DNA of 49,911 bases from Candidatus Cloacimonadota bacterium (lineage in GTDB: Bacteria > Cloacimonadota > Cloacimonadia > Cloacimonadales > Cloacimonadaceae), in NCBI GenBank assembly GCA_029565535.1, contig JAKQNZ010000008.1, forward strand, positions 1-49,911, read 5' to 3'. The notes below the pieces were generated by a model. The model searched no databases, was not told the origin of the DNA, and saw nothing but the letters and a program-made list of their open reading frames with translations. Below, one piece after another: positions 9,470 to 17,849 of the stretch. The translations under genes and the position numbers were made by a program. How positions within the stretch are numbered: position 1 is the first letter of the stretch; each line of letters starts with the position of its first letter.

Positions 9470-9592
9470 TCTGGCTTGCTTGCTGCCCTCCGCTGTGCCT
9501 CGCGGATTCCACCCGAATGCCACCCGAACGGGGTATGCGAGGGATTCGGGTGGCTTTCGGGAAGCACAGCGGGAACGAGCAGGGATGCTGTA
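9470..9592. repeat. Large imperfect palindrome, copy 1 of a dispersed element
   Basis: An inner stem GCCACCCGAA (9519-9528) pairs perfectly with TTCGGGTGGC (9545-9554). An outer stem CCGCTGTGC (9490-9498) pairs with GCACAGCGG (9564-9572). The right half (about 9538-9588) aligns in the same orientation with 35253-35303 at roughly four positions in five, sharing a CGGGTGG core, an ACAGCGG core and the GGATG end. The element sits between two divergent operons. It is GC-rich compared with the flanking spacer and codes for nothing recognisable. Confidence 0.65.
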
Positions 9593-9600
9593 AAAATAAC

Positions 9601-9627
9601 TTGACCAAAATGGGGTTGCCATAGATT
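9601..9627 (+). promoter_or_regulatory. Candidate promoter of the pyr operon
   Basis: TTGACC at 9601-9606 is a near-consensus -35. TAGATT at 9622-9627 is a possible -10 after only 15 nt, so that part is weak. It lies just after the palindrome and 67 nt before the pyrB start. No PyrR-type attenuator was seen between it and pyrB. Confidence 0.35.
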
Positions 9628-9673
9628 TGCACAAAACCTTTAATCTCAGCCAGTGAGCTGGAAAGGAGAAAGA

Positions 9674-10612
9674 ATGACCCCTACACCCCAATTCCTCGGA
9701 CGCAATATGTTCGACCTTTATGACTATTCCCGTGAAGAAATCATGTATATCCTGGAAGCCGCCAAAGGCATGAAAGAGATAAACTTACGGGAATACAAAA
9801 AAATCCCCACCCTTCGCGGGAAAACAATCTGTACCCTCTTTATCGAGAATAGCACTCGCACCCGTATGAGCTTTGAGCTGGCCGCCAATCGCCTCAGCGC
9901 TGACGTGGTTAGCTTTCAGGCCAGCATCTCCGCACTGCAGAAAGGCGAGAGCTTGCAGGACACGGTTTACACTCTGGACGCCATGGGAATTGACCTGTAT
10001 TGCATCAGGCACAGCAGCCCTGGCAGCCCGCAACTGGTTCACAAGCATTCCGGCAAACCAGTGATCAATGGGGGAGACGGACGTCATGCCCATCCGACCC
10101 AGGCGCTGTTGGACATCTTTTCCATCTGGGAAAAGCTCGGAGACCTCAAAGGCCTGAAGATCACTATTGTCGGCGATATCCTGAATAGCCGCGTGGTGCG
10201 CAGCAACTTGATCGGAATGCAGAAACTGGGAGCCAAAGTAACGGTCTGCGGCCCCAAAACCCTGATGCCCGGAAACATGGAAAGCGTTTATGGTTGCAAG
10301 GTGGAATACGACCTGGCACGAGCTTTGAAGGACGCCGATGTGGTGATGGGGCTAAGGATGCAGTTGGAACGGATGACCGAAGGGCTTTTCCCTTCTCTGG
10401 AAGAGTATAGCAAGCATTACGTGCTTTCCAAAGACACTTTGAAATATGCCAAAAGGCACGCTCTGATCATGCACCCCGGTCCCATGAACCGCGGTGTGGA
10501 AATCCTTCCTGAAATAGCCGACAGCAGCCAGAGCGTAATCGTGGAACAGGTGGCCAATGGCGTAGCGGTGCGTATGGCATTAATGTTTTTGATCCTGGGC
10601 GGAAAGGCATGA
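9674..10612 (+). CDS. pyrB: Aspartate carbamoyltransferase catalytic chain
   Basis: Joins carbamoyl phosphate and aspartate to give carbamoyl aspartate, the second step of UMP synthesis. The 312-residue chain carries the carbamoyl-phosphate motif STRTR (60-64), then HPTQALLDI in the first domain. GLRMQLERM and the C-terminal HPGPMNRGVEI belong to the aspartate domain. I start at the ATG at 9674 because AAGGAGAA lies 3 nt upstream; an upstream in-frame GTG at 9653 has no ribosome site. No pyrI regulatory chain is adjacent, as in the unregulated or PyrR-type enzymes of many bacteria. It is first of four pyr genes. Confidence 0.95.
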   Translation: MTPTPQFLGRNMFDLYDYSREEIMYILEAAKGMKEINLREYKKIPTLRGKTICTLFIENSTRTRMSFELAANRLSADVVSFQASISALQKGESLQDTVYTLDAMGIDLYCIRHSSPGSPQLVHKHSGKPVINGGDGRHAHPTQALLDIFSIWEKLGDLKGLKITIVGDILNSRVVRSNLIGMQKLGAKVTVCGPKTLMPGNMESVYGCKVEYDLARALKDADVVMGLRMQLERMTEGLFPSLEEYSKHYVLSKDTLKYAKRHALIMHPGPMNRGVEILPEIADSSQSVIVEQVANGVAVRMALMFLILGGKA

Positions 10613-10668
10613 TGAAGGTGTCAGGGATCAGGCTTAAAGATTAGGTAACTAAAAGAGAGAGGAATAGC

Positions 10669-11949
10669 ATGAAAATCTACATAAAAAACGCTAACATATA
10701 TCAGAACGGTAAGTTAAAAAAAAGCGAAATCCTGATCGACCGCAAGAAGATAGTGAAAATCGGTACCAAGCTGAACGCCAGCGCTGAAAAAATAATCGAC
10801 GCCCAAGGAGCATGTGTTTTTCCCGGGTTCATCGATCTGCACGTACACCTCAGAGACCCAGGCCACACCTATAAGGAAGACATCGTTACCGGTACCAAGG
10901 CCGCTGCCCATGGCGGTTTTACAGCGGTATGCTGTATGCCAAATACCGAGCCGGTTACCGACAATATCGCCTCTGTGGAATACATCCAACTGCGGGCTAA
11001 GGAGCATGGCTCCGCCAAGGTTTACGTAATAGGAGCGATTACCAAAGGGAGTAATGGCGAAGAAATCAGCGAAATGGCCACCATGAAAAACGGTGGAATA
11101 GTTGCTGTCAGCGACGACGGCAAATGCGTTCAAAACGCTCGTTTGATGCTGGCCTGCATGAAGTATGCCAGTAATTTTGACATTCCGCTGATCATCCACG
11201 CCGAGGACTACGCTTTGGCTGGGAAAGGACAGATTCACAGCGGAAAAATATGCACTCAGCTTGGCTTCAGCGGGCTTCCAGCCTTGGCCGAAGAGGTTAT
11301 CATCGCTCGCGACATTATGCTTGCCGAAAGCAGTGGGGCCAGGCTGCACATAGCCCATATCTCTACCGCCAAATCCCTGGAGTTGGTAAGTCAGGCTAAA
11401 CACAAGGGATTGCCAGTTACCTGTGAAGTTACCCCCCATCACCTTGTTTTGAATGAAGAAGCGGTATTGGGTTTTGATACCAATACGAAGATGAAACCAC
11501 CCTTGCGCAGCGAAAAAGACCGTCTGGCCTGCGTTGAGGCTCTGAAAAGCGGTCTTATCGACTGTATTGCCACTGATCATGCTCCCCATGCGGATTTTGA
11601 GAAAGAAAAGGAGTTTGATCATGCACCATTTGGTATAATCGGCTTGGAAACCGCCTTCCCGGTGCTGTATAAGCAGCTTGTTCTCAGCGGCCAACTAAGC
11701 CTTGAAAGATTGGTGGAAGCCTTTAGCAGTGCTCCCGCAAAAGTGCTTGGCCTGCCTGGCGGCAGCCTGGATGAAGGCAAAGCAGCCGACCTTACAATCA
11801 TCGATCTGAATAAGGAAACTCTCTTCAGCCCCGAAAACATCCTTTCCAAAAGTAAGAATACCCCCTGGCTGAACCATAGCCTGCCGGGCAGGGTTATGTG
11901 GACAATCTGCAATGGCAATATCAGCTATCAGGATTTTCAAAATGAATGA
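10669..11949 (+). CDS. pyrC: Dihydroorotase (class I type)
   Basis: Cyclises carbamoyl aspartate to dihydroorotate. The 426-residue protein is an amidohydrolase with the metal-binding DLHVHLRDPG motif (His 58 and His 60), CCMPNTEPVTD, VSDDG (the bridging Asp of the Aquifex-like type, which has no carboxylated lysine), HAED, HIAHISTAKS and the catalytic ATDHAPH. It therefore looks active rather than a pseudo-dihydroorotase. AGAGAGGAA precedes the ATG at 10669. It lies 56 bp after pyrB and its stop overlaps the pyrK start by 8 bp. Confidence 0.95.
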   Translation: MKIYIKNANIYQNGKLKKSEILIDRKKIVKIGTKLNASAEKIIDAQGACVFPGFIDLHVHLRDPGHTYKEDIVTGTKAAAHGGFTAVCCMPNTEPVTDNIASVEYIQLRAKEHGSAKVYVIGAITKGSNGEEISEMATMKNGGIVAVSDDGKCVQNARLMLACMKYASNFDIPLIIHAEDYALAGKGQIHSGKICTQLGFSGLPALAEEVIIARDIMLAESSGARLHIAHISTAKSLELVSQAKHKGLPVTCEVTPHHLVLNEEAVLGFDTNTKMKPPLRSEKDRLACVEALKSGLIDCIATDHAPHADFEKEKEFDHAPFGIIGLETAFPVLYKQLVLSGQLSLERLVEAFSSAPAKVLGLPGGSLDEGKAADLTIIDLNKETLFSPENILSKSKNTPWLNHSLPGRVMWTICNGNISYQDFQNE

Positions 11950-12733
11950 AATCAAACCCGGATTGCTGCAAAGAGCAATCTACTCAAGAGAAGAACTGTC
12001 CGGTGATTACTTCATCCTCTGGATATGGGATGAGGCTTTGGGCAAGCTATGCCGACCTGGGCAGTTCTTTGAAATAAGGGCTCATGCAAGTTTGGGCGAT
12101 GCGGAAGACAGCCGCTGTTTGCCAAAGCTTTTCAAGCCTATTTCCATTTATGAAAACGCTGGCGGTAGAATCGGTTTCTTTATCAAAAAAGTTGGTTCGG
12201 GAACCGCTTCCCTGGCCAAGCTGAAAGCCGGCGATACCCTGGAACTGATCGGACCGCTTGGCAATGGATTTCCTGTGGTAAGTGGCCGACGTATCCTGCT
12301 GGTTAGTGGTGGAATAGGTTATCCACCTTTGTGGTATCTGCAAAAAGAACTGATCAATCACAATCTGATCTTTTGGCTGCATGGCGGAGCAGGACAAAGC
12401 GACGTTTTTCCCTGTGACGAGGTTTGGACAATGGATGGCAGTTTTGGTAAACAGGGGATGGTGACAGAAGGAATAGCCAACCTTTTAAATGACAAAAAGA
12501 TAGACCTTGTTTTCAGTTGTGGCCCCATGCCGATGCTTGCTCAGTGTGCAGCTATTTGCACAAACCTGAGAATCGAGCATTATGCCTCTCTGGAAGCATA
12601 CATGGCTTGCGGTATTGGCGTTTGCCACGGTTGTGCCGTTCCAATCGGAAACCCGGATAAATGGGATTACCTGCGGGTTTGTAAAGAAGGGCCTGTGTTC
12701 AAGGCTGAGGAGGTTTTATGGAACCTGATGTAA
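11942..12733 (+). CDS. pyrK: Dihydroorotate dehydrogenase electron-transfer subunit
   Basis: FAD and [2Fe-2S] subunit that passes electrons from PyrD to NAD in class 1B dihydroorotate dehydrogenases. The 263-residue product has RPGQFFEIRA and LFKPISIYE for FAD (the usual Arg before PIS is Lys here), SGGIGYPPLWYL for the nucleotide and CGPMPMLAQCA. The Fe-S ligands are in MACGIGVCHGCAVP with a fourth Cys in LRVCKEGPV. The ATG at 11942 has AGGA 8 nt upstream and overlaps the pyrC stop, which makes it better than an in-frame ATG 30 bp earlier inside pyrC. Its end overlaps pyrD by 16 bp. Confidence 0.92.
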   Translation: MNEIKPGLLQRAIYSREELSGDYFILWIWDEALGKLCRPGQFFEIRAHASLGDAEDSRCLPKLFKPISIYENAGGRIGFFIKKVGSGTASLAKLKAGDTLELIGPLGNGFPVVSGRRILLVSGGIGYPPLWYLQKELINHNLIFWLHGGAGQSDVFPCDEVWTMDGSFGKQGMVTEGIANLLNDKKIDLVFSCGPMPMLAQCAAICTNLRIEHYASLEAYMACGIGVCHGCAVPIGNPDKWDYLRVCKEGPVFKAEEVLWNLM

Positions 12734-13632
12734 GAATGCAAACCGATTTGGGCAGGCAGAAGCTGTATAGCCCAATCACAGTTGCTTCTGGCACCTTCGA
12801 TCTGGAGAATCTCGATTTCTTTGACCAGGAATTTCTTGGCGCTTTTGTAAGTAAAACCATCACCAAGCAACCGAAAGTTGGGAATCCACCTCCCCGTCTG
12901 TATGAAACGGAAGCAGGATTGATAAACTCGATCGGGCTACAAAACCCTGGCCTGGATAGCTTTATCTCAGTTCATTTACCTCGCTTGCGCCAGCAGCTAA
13001 AGGTGCCGCTAATAGTAAGCTTCTCAGGAACCAGTATCGCAGAATTCCAGGAAATCCTGGAGCAATTGGAAGACCAGGAAGGCATAGCCGGATATGAGAT
13101 AAACGTTTCCTGCCCCAATGTGGAAAACGAAGGCATAGCCTTTGGCGTGGATCCCAAAGTGGTTTATGAACTCAGCTCTGCCCTTGCTCCCCACACTCAA
13201 AGAGAACTAATTATCAAGCTAAGTCCCAATGTTACTGACATCGCCAAAATTGCACTAGCGGCAGAAGAAGGTGGAGCTACGGCGATAGCTCTGATCAATA
13301 CGATCTGGGGGATGGCAATAGATCATCGAAACGGCAAATCCCGGATTAAAAAAGGGATTGGGGGTTATAGCGGGATCGGAATCAAGCCCTTGGCACTGGC
13401 ATTGACCTACAAAGCTGCCCAATCTGTTAAAGTACCGATTCTGGCAATGGGCGGAATATATGGCTGGCAGGATGCGCTGGAATTCTTTTGGGCAGGAGCT
13501 TCGATGGTCGCTTTAGGAACCGCTAATTTCATCGATCCTCTTTCGGTCCCAAAGGTTTATAAGGGCGTTCAAGGCTTCCTGGCGGAGAGGGATTTATACC
13601 TTGGTGAGTTGATCGGTAAATGTGAATTATGA
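12718..13632 (+). CDS. pyrD: Dihydroorotate dehydrogenase catalytic subunit, class 1B
   Basis: FMN barrel enzyme that oxidises dihydroorotate to orotate, working with PyrK so that NAD is the acceptor; this suits an anaerobe. In 304 residues it shows the N-terminal SPITVASGTFDLE, FVSKTITKQPKVGNPPPR, the substrate loop NSIGLQNPG, the base Cys (about 132) in NVSCPNVENEG, IKLSPNVTDI, and GYSGIGIKPLAL with AMGGI for FMN phosphate. A GAGGAGG site overlaps the pyrK end just before the ATG. pyrE and pyrF are not in the window. Confidence 0.95.
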   Translation: MEPDVRMQTDLGRQKLYSPITVASGTFDLENLDFFDQEFLGAFVSKTITKQPKVGNPPPRLYETEAGLINSIGLQNPGLDSFISVHLPRLRQQLKVPLIVSFSGTSIAEFQEILEQLEDQEGIAGYEINVSCPNVENEGIAFGVDPKVVYELSSALAPHTQRELIIKLSPNVTDIAKIALAAEEGGATAIALINTIWGMAIDHRNGKSRIKKGIGGYSGIGIKPLALALTYKAAQSVKVPILAMGGIYGWQDALEFFWAGASMVALGTANFIDPLSVPKVYKGVQGFLAERDLYLGELIGKCEL

Positions 13633-13663
13633 TGGGAGATTTTGAGTCTCGATGAAGTGGCTT

Positions 13664-13727
13664 CCAGTGTCCCACTGGCACAAAAAACCCGGCGTCAAGC
13701 TGGATAATCATTCAGTCCAGATGACGG
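13664..13727. other. Two hairpins downstream of pyrD
   Basis: CCAGTG (13664-13669) pairs with CACTGG (13673-13678) around a 3-nt loop. A second imperfect hairpin runs from about 13693 to 13726, pairing CGTCA with TGACG and CTGGA with TCCAG. No T-run follows either on the plus strand. They may slow or process the pyr message, or be a decayed repeat. Confidence 0.3.
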
Positions 13728-13750
13728 AACTTCATGTAGCATAAAAAGAA

Positions 13751-13756
13751 TTGACC
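13751..13756 (+). promoter_or_regulatory. TTGACC box, candidate -35 for the EF-G-like gene
   Basis: A near-consensus -35 hexamer 77 nt before the ATG at 13834, in the only gap that could hold a promoter for this gene. No convincing -10 is visible at the expected distance. Confidence 0.3.
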
Positions 13757-13833
13757 AAATCAGCCATTTGAAAATCATGGCACGACAAAGCAAAAACGTG
13801 GTTTAAAACAAAGATAAATGGACGAGGAATAAC

Positions 13834-15891
13834 ATGAAAGAATACGACATGAAGAAGATACGCAATCTTCTGTTCATAGGTGCCAGTGGCGCCGGCAAGA
13901 CGATTCTGGCCGAGCAGATTTTTCATCTGACCCACAGCACAACCCGCATGGGCAAGATCGACGAAGGCAACACGGTGATGGATTTTGATCCAGAAGAAGC
14001 TGCCAAAAAGATGTCGCTTGGCCTTTCTATCGGGTTTGTGAATCATAAAGACCATAAGATCAATATCCTGGATGCTCCTGGCTCCCCAGATTTTATCGGC
14101 GACGCCATAGTGGCAATTCCCGCTGTGGAGAACGCCCTGATCGTGGCTAACGCTGCAGGCGGGTTTGAAGTGGGTATGGAACTGGCTATCGAGCAGATCG
14201 AACATCGTAAAATGGGCAAGGTGATCCTGGTGAACCGCATGGACAATGAGCATGCCGATTATGACAAAACCCTCGAAGCCATAGCTGAAAACACAGGTAT
14301 CAAACCGATAAAGCTGCATATCCCGATTGGCAAGGAAGGCTCTTTTGAAGGTGTGGTGGATGTCATTCGCCAAAAAGCCATCCGCCCCGCTGGAGAAGCC
14401 GAAGTGCCCGCCAATCTGGCCGATGCCGTGGAAGAAGCCAGAATGCATCTGATGGAAGCAGTTGCCGAAACCGATGAAGAACTTCTGAACGAATTTTTAG
14501 AAAATATGGAATTGCCGGAAGATAAGCTGATTGCTGGCCTCAAGAAAGGTATCGCCACAGGCGAAGTAAGCCCCGCTTTCGTATGTTCAGCCGGTACCGG
14601 AGTAGGAGTTTTGGCCTTTTTAGACGGCGTGATAAACTACCTTCCTTCACCCTTTGAAGCGTCCGAAATCGAAGTTCTGGCCAATGATGAAAAGCAGAGT
14701 TTTGTATGTAAACCAGACGGTGAATTATTGGGCTATATCTTTAAACTCTATGCAGACCCCAGCATGGGCGACTTCGCCTACGTCCGCATGTTCTCTGGCA
14801 GTTTGAAAACCGGAACTGAATTTTACATCCCTGAAAAAGACGCCAAAGATAAATGCGGCAACATGTATTTCCTACTTGGCAAGAACCGCAACGACTGCAA
14901 CGAAATAAAAGCAGGCGACGTGGGTGCCCTTGTGAAACTGAAAAATGCCAAAGTCATGAACAGCATTGTAGCTTTGGGAAGTAAAATGGCCATTGTTCCT
15001 GTCGAGCTGCCTACCGCCACTTCCTGGCAGGCCCTGAAAGCGGTAAACCAGAGCGATGAAGATAAGATAGGAACTGCCTTGCAGAAAGTGATCGGTGAAG
15101 ATCCCACCATCCGCTACGAACTGAATCTGGAAACCCACGAGAACGTGCTTTCCGGCATGGGTGAACAACAACTGCAATTGGTGTTGAAGAAGCTGAAAAA
15201 CCGTTATAAAGTTGATGCAGTTATGAAAGAACCGCGCATTCCCTACAAGGAAACCATTATGGGTGCTGCGGAATCCAATTATAAACATAAGAAGCAATCA
15301 GGTGGACGCGGTCAATATGGTGACGTGTATTTCCGCATCAAACCAACCGAGCGCGGCGAAGGCTTCCAGTTTATCAATGCCATCGTGGGTGGAGTGATTC
15401 CTTCTAACTTTATACCAGCCATCGAAAAAGGCTTGGTGGAAACAATGGAGAAAGGCATCATAGCCGGATATCAGGTGGTGGACGTATCCGTGGAAGTGTA
15501 CTACGGTAGTTACCACGATGTGGATAGCTCGGAAATGGCTTTCAAAATCGCATCTTCAATGGCGCTGAAGGAAGGCTTCAAAAAATGCAAGCCTATCCTG
15601 CTGGAACCCATTCACGAAGTGGTTATCATAGTTCCCAGTGAGTATATGGGCGACGTGATGGGAGATATCTCCACTCGCAGAGGCCGGATTATGGGAATGG
15701 AACAACGTGGGAAAAAGCAATACCTCACTGCCCAGATGCCAGTGGCCGAGATGTTTAGCTATTATCCTGCCCTGAAGTCATTTACTCAGGGAAGGGGACG
15801 ATTTGTTCAAAAATTCTCACACTATGAGAAAGTTCCGGACGATATTACGCAAAAAGTTGTCGCCGCCTGGCAGGATTCTGAGTCGAACTAA
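13834..15891 (+). CDS. Elongation factor G-like GTPase (EF-G2 type)
   Basis: A 685-residue translational GTPase with full EF-G domain layout. G1 is GASGAGKT (about 16-23), G3 is DAPGSPDF (from residue 80) and G4 is NRMD. Domains II to V follow; KKQSGGRGQYGDV and the C-terminal RRGRIMGMEQRGKKQYL mark domains IV and V. In canonical EF-G the G3 motif is DTPGHVDF with a catalytic His; here that position is Ser 84, and NKMD has become NRMD. Such changes are typical of EF-G-like paralogues whose role (ribosome recycling, stress or regulation) is unsettled. A second, canonical fusA is expected elsewhere. GAGGAA precedes the ATG. The gene ends before a strong terminator. Confidence 0.88.
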   Translation: MKEYDMKKIRNLLFIGASGAGKTILAEQIFHLTHSTTRMGKIDEGNTVMDFDPEEAAKKMSLGLSIGFVNHKDHKINILDAPGSPDFIGDAIVAIPAVENALIVANAAGGFEVGMELAIEQIEHRKMGKVILVNRMDNEHADYDKTLEAIAENTGIKPIKLHIPIGKEGSFEGVVDVIRQKAIRPAGEAEVPANLADAVEEARMHLMEAVAETDEELLNEFLENMELPEDKLIAGLKKGIATGEVSPAFVCSAGTGVGVLAFLDGVINYLPSPFEASEIEVLANDEKQSFVCKPDGELLGYIFKLYADPSMGDFAYVRMFSGSLKTGTEFYIPEKDAKDKCGNMYFLLGKNRNDCNEIKAGDVGALVKLKNAKVMNSIVALGSKMAIVPVELPTATSWQALKAVNQSDEDKIGTALQKVIGEDPTIRYELNLETHENVLSGMGEQQLQLVLKKLKNRYKVDAVMKEPRIPYKETIMGAAESNYKHKKQSGGRGQYGDVYFRIKPTERGEGFQFINAIVGGVIPSNFIPAIEKGLVETMEKGIIAGYQVVDVSVEVYYGSYHDVDSSEMAFKIASSMALKEGFKKCKPILLEPIHEVVIIVPSEYMGDVMGDISTRRGRIMGMEQRGKKQYLTAQMPVAEMFSYYPALKSFTQGRGRFVQKFSHYEKVPDDITQKVVAAWQDSESN

Positions 15892-15918
15892 TAGATACAA
15901 TATTCAGAAGAGATATAC

Positions 15919-15953
15919 GGGAGGCGGTGAAAACAGAACCGCTTCCCTTTTTT
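15919..15953 (+). terminator. Rho-independent terminator after the EF-G-like gene
   Basis: GGGAGGCGGT (15919-15928) pairs with ACCGCTTCCC (15938-15947), 10 bp with one G-T wobble and a 9-nt loop, followed directly by six T. It closes the pyr/EF-G-like unit. Confidence 0.95.
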
Positions 15954-15954
15954 C

Positions 15955-15984
15955 TTGACAGCAAAGCCTGTGATCTACTTTTAT
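15955..15984 (+). promoter_or_regulatory. Candidate promoter of the yebC-ruv-nqr operon
   Basis: TTGACA at 15955-15960 is a perfect -35 placed immediately after the terminator. TTTTAT at 15979-15984 is a possible -10 after 18 nt. The yebC ATG follows 37 nt later. This is the best-supported promoter in the window because of its position. Confidence 0.55.
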
Positions 15985-16021
15985 GAAACTATATAGATGA
16001 ATAACAAACACAGAGGTTTAT

Positions 16022-16771
16022 ATGTCCGGACACAATAAGTGGAGCTCGATTAAACACAAGAAAGGGGCGACAGATGCCAAACGCGGGAAAATCTTTACCC
16101 GCATCGTGAAAGAAATAATCCTGGCTGCCAAAGCTGGCGGTGGCGACCCCGAAATGAATCCCAGACTCAGAACAGCCGTGAATACCGCTAAAGAAAACAA
16201 CATGCCCAAAGATAATATAGACCGGGCGATCAAGCGCGGCACCGGTGAAATCGAAGGCGCAGCCTACGAAGAAGTAATCTACGAAGGCTATGGACACAAT
16301 GGCGTAGGCATCGTAGTGGAAGTAACCACAGACAACAAGAACCGCAGCGTGGCAGAAATCCGGCATGCTTTCTCCAAATACGGCGGAAACATGGCGGAGA
16401 ATGGAGCGGTGTCCTGGAACTTTGAACAGAAAGGCTTTTTCACCGTCCCTGCAGCCGGCCTCGATGAAGACGAATTTATGATGCAAGCCCTGGAAGCCGG
16501 AGCTGCAGACGTGGAAAGAAACGACGATAACTTTGATATTTACACTTCTCCCAGCGATTTTCACACCGTGATCGGGAATATGGAAAAAGCGGGCTTTCCA
16601 GTGCATAATGCCGAGCTTACCCGCGTTCCCAAAAATACCGTGAATGCCGACGATGTAGCTACCAAACTGATGAGACTGATCGACTTTTTGGAAGACCTGG
16701 ACGACGTGCAAAAGGTATATGCAAATTTCGAGCTCTCCGACGAAGTGCTGGAGCAACTGGAAAAAGAATAA
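16022..16771 (+). CDS. yebC: YebC/PmpR family protein
   Basis: A 249-residue cytoplasmic protein of the YebC (TACO1) family, with the invariant start MSGHNKWSSIKHKKGATDAKRG shortened here to its key features: Gly3-His4-Asn5-Lys6-Trp7 and the KRGK basic patch. NMPKDNIDRAIKRGTG and the C-terminal DLDDVQKVYANFE are also family signatures. Members were described as transcriptional regulators, and more recent work ties them to ribosome function at difficult peptide sequences. Synteny with ruvC and ruvA is common in bacteria and supports the call. CAGAGGTTTAT precedes the ATG. Confidence 0.95.
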   Translation: MSGHNKWSSIKHKKGATDAKRGKIFTRIVKEIILAAKAGGGDPEMNPRLRTAVNTAKENNMPKDNIDRAIKRGTGEIEGAAYEEVIYEGYGHNGVGIVVEVTTDNKNRSVAEIRHAFSKYGGNMAENGAVSWNFEQKGFFTVPAAGLDEDEFMMQALEAGAADVERNDDNFDIYTSPSDFHTVIGNMEKAGFPVHNAELTRVPKNTVNADDVATKLMRLIDFLEDLDDVQKVYANFELSDEVLEQLEKE

Positions 16772-16779
16772 ACCAAGCT

Positions 16780-17259
16780 GTGATCATCATCGGGATTGAC
16801 CCAGGTAGCCGTTATTGCGGCTATGGACTGCTTGAAATGGAAAACCGGAGAGTGATTGCGGCAGGCTGCGAAACAATTGACGTTAGCAGGCAACCCAGTT
16901 TGGGCGATCGCCTTAAAGCTCTTTATGACAGCATCTTGCAGGTAATTTGTGAGTACAGCCCTGAGGTCGCAGCGGTGGAAAGCATGTTTTTCCACAGACA
17001 AATCAGGAGTATTTTTACTCTGGGCCAGGCCAGGGGAGTAATCCTGCTTGCCCTAGCCAAGGAAGGAATACCTTTGGTCGAGTATAGTCCCCGTGAGATC
17101 AAGAAATCGGTGGTCGGCAATGGTAACGCCACCAAGCAACAGGTTCGCTATATGATTAACCAACTTTACAGCTTGCAAAACAAACCCCATCACGACGATG
17201 CCTATGATGCCCTGGCTATTGCCACCTGTCACTTTAACCGGATGAAGTGGGCGAAATGA
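16780..17259 (+). CDS. ruvC: Holliday junction endonuclease RuvC
   Basis: Cuts Holliday junctions in the RuvABC pathway. The 159-residue protein has the four acidic catalytic residues: Asp in GIDPGSRYCGYG, Glu in AAVESMFFH, and two Asp in HHDDAYDALAIA. The start is GTG at 16780 (GTG ATC ATC ATC), 8 bp after the yebC stop, with no strong ribosome site; coupling to yebC is likely. The stop overlaps the ruvA ATG. No ruvB is present in the operon. Confidence 0.95.
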   Translation: MIIIGIDPGSRYCGYGLLEMENRRVIAAGCETIDVSRQPSLGDRLKALYDSILQVICEYSPEVAAVESMFFHRQIRSIFTLGQARGVILLALAKEGIPLVEYSPREIKKSVVGNGNATKQQVRYMINQLYSLQNKPHHDDAYDALAIATCHFNRMKWAK

Positions 17260-17849
17260 TTCAGTATATAAATGGCCTGCTTGCTTTTAAAAGCCCGGTA
17301 ATGGCCGTCGTAGAGGCTATGGGGATTGGTTGGGAACTTAAGATTCCTATCAGCACTTATGAAGCTTTGCCTGTGGTTGGCAAGCAGTGTAAACTACTTA
17401 GCTATCTGCATATATCCCAAGATGATATAAGAATGTATGGCTTTGCCTCCGAGGCTGAACGGGAGCTCTTTCAAATGCTAACCAAGGTAAGCGGAATAGG
17501 ACCCAGGATAGCGCTTTCCATCCTTTCAACGCTTAGTATTTCGGCCTTTGTGCGCGCAATTGGTTCAGGCGAGGAGGGGTTGTTGACCAAAGTTCCCGGC
17601 GTAGGTAAAAAAAGCGCACAACGTCTGATCGTGGAACTTAAGGATTCCGTGCATCGCCTTATGGATTATGTCCAGCATAAAGAACCTGATAATAGCAGTC
17701 TGGAAGTGGAAAACGCATTGCTTTCTCTGGGATTTAATATGAATCAGATTCGAAAGGAACTCAGCTTGATGGACGCCTCTACCTTGGCTATGGACACTGA
17801 AAACCTGATAAAAGAGACCATAAAGCGCATTTACCAGAGAAATAGATGA
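17256..17849 (+). CDS. ruvA: Holliday junction DNA helicase subunit RuvA
   Basis: Tetrameric junction-binding protein that loads the RuvB motor. The 197-residue product starts MIQYINGLLAF (OB-fold), has the helix-hairpin-helix segments KVSGIGPRIALSIL and KVPGVGKKSAQRLIVEL, and ends in a small domain III. I place the start at the ATG at 17256, which overlaps the ruvC stop in ATGA and gives the usual family N-terminus; an in-frame GTG 9 bp earlier is less likely. The stop overlaps rsmB in ATGA. RuvB must be encoded elsewhere. Confidence 0.93.
   Translation: MIQYINGLLAFKSPVMAVVEAMGIGWELKIPISTYEALPVVGKQCKLLSYLHISQDDIRMYGFASEAERELFQMLTKVSGIGPRIALSILSTLSISAFVRAIGSGEEGLLTKVPGVGKKSAQRLIVELKDSVHRLMDYVQHKEPDNSSLEVENALLSLGFNMNQIRKELSLMDASTLAMDTENLIKETIKRIYQRNR

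Noticed and set aside
9423-9691. Short proteins encoded in the 9.4-9.7 kb gap
   Set aside because: The frames run across the palindrome, lack ribosome sites and have biased composition; the region is better explained as a repeat and promoters.
10714-11694. Open frame of 326 codons on the minus strand
   Set aside because: Fully antisense to pyrC with no recognisable domain and no ribosome site; a shadow of the true gene.
15989-16756. Open frame of 255 codons on the minus strand
   Set aside because: Antisense to yebC over its whole length; yebC is certain.
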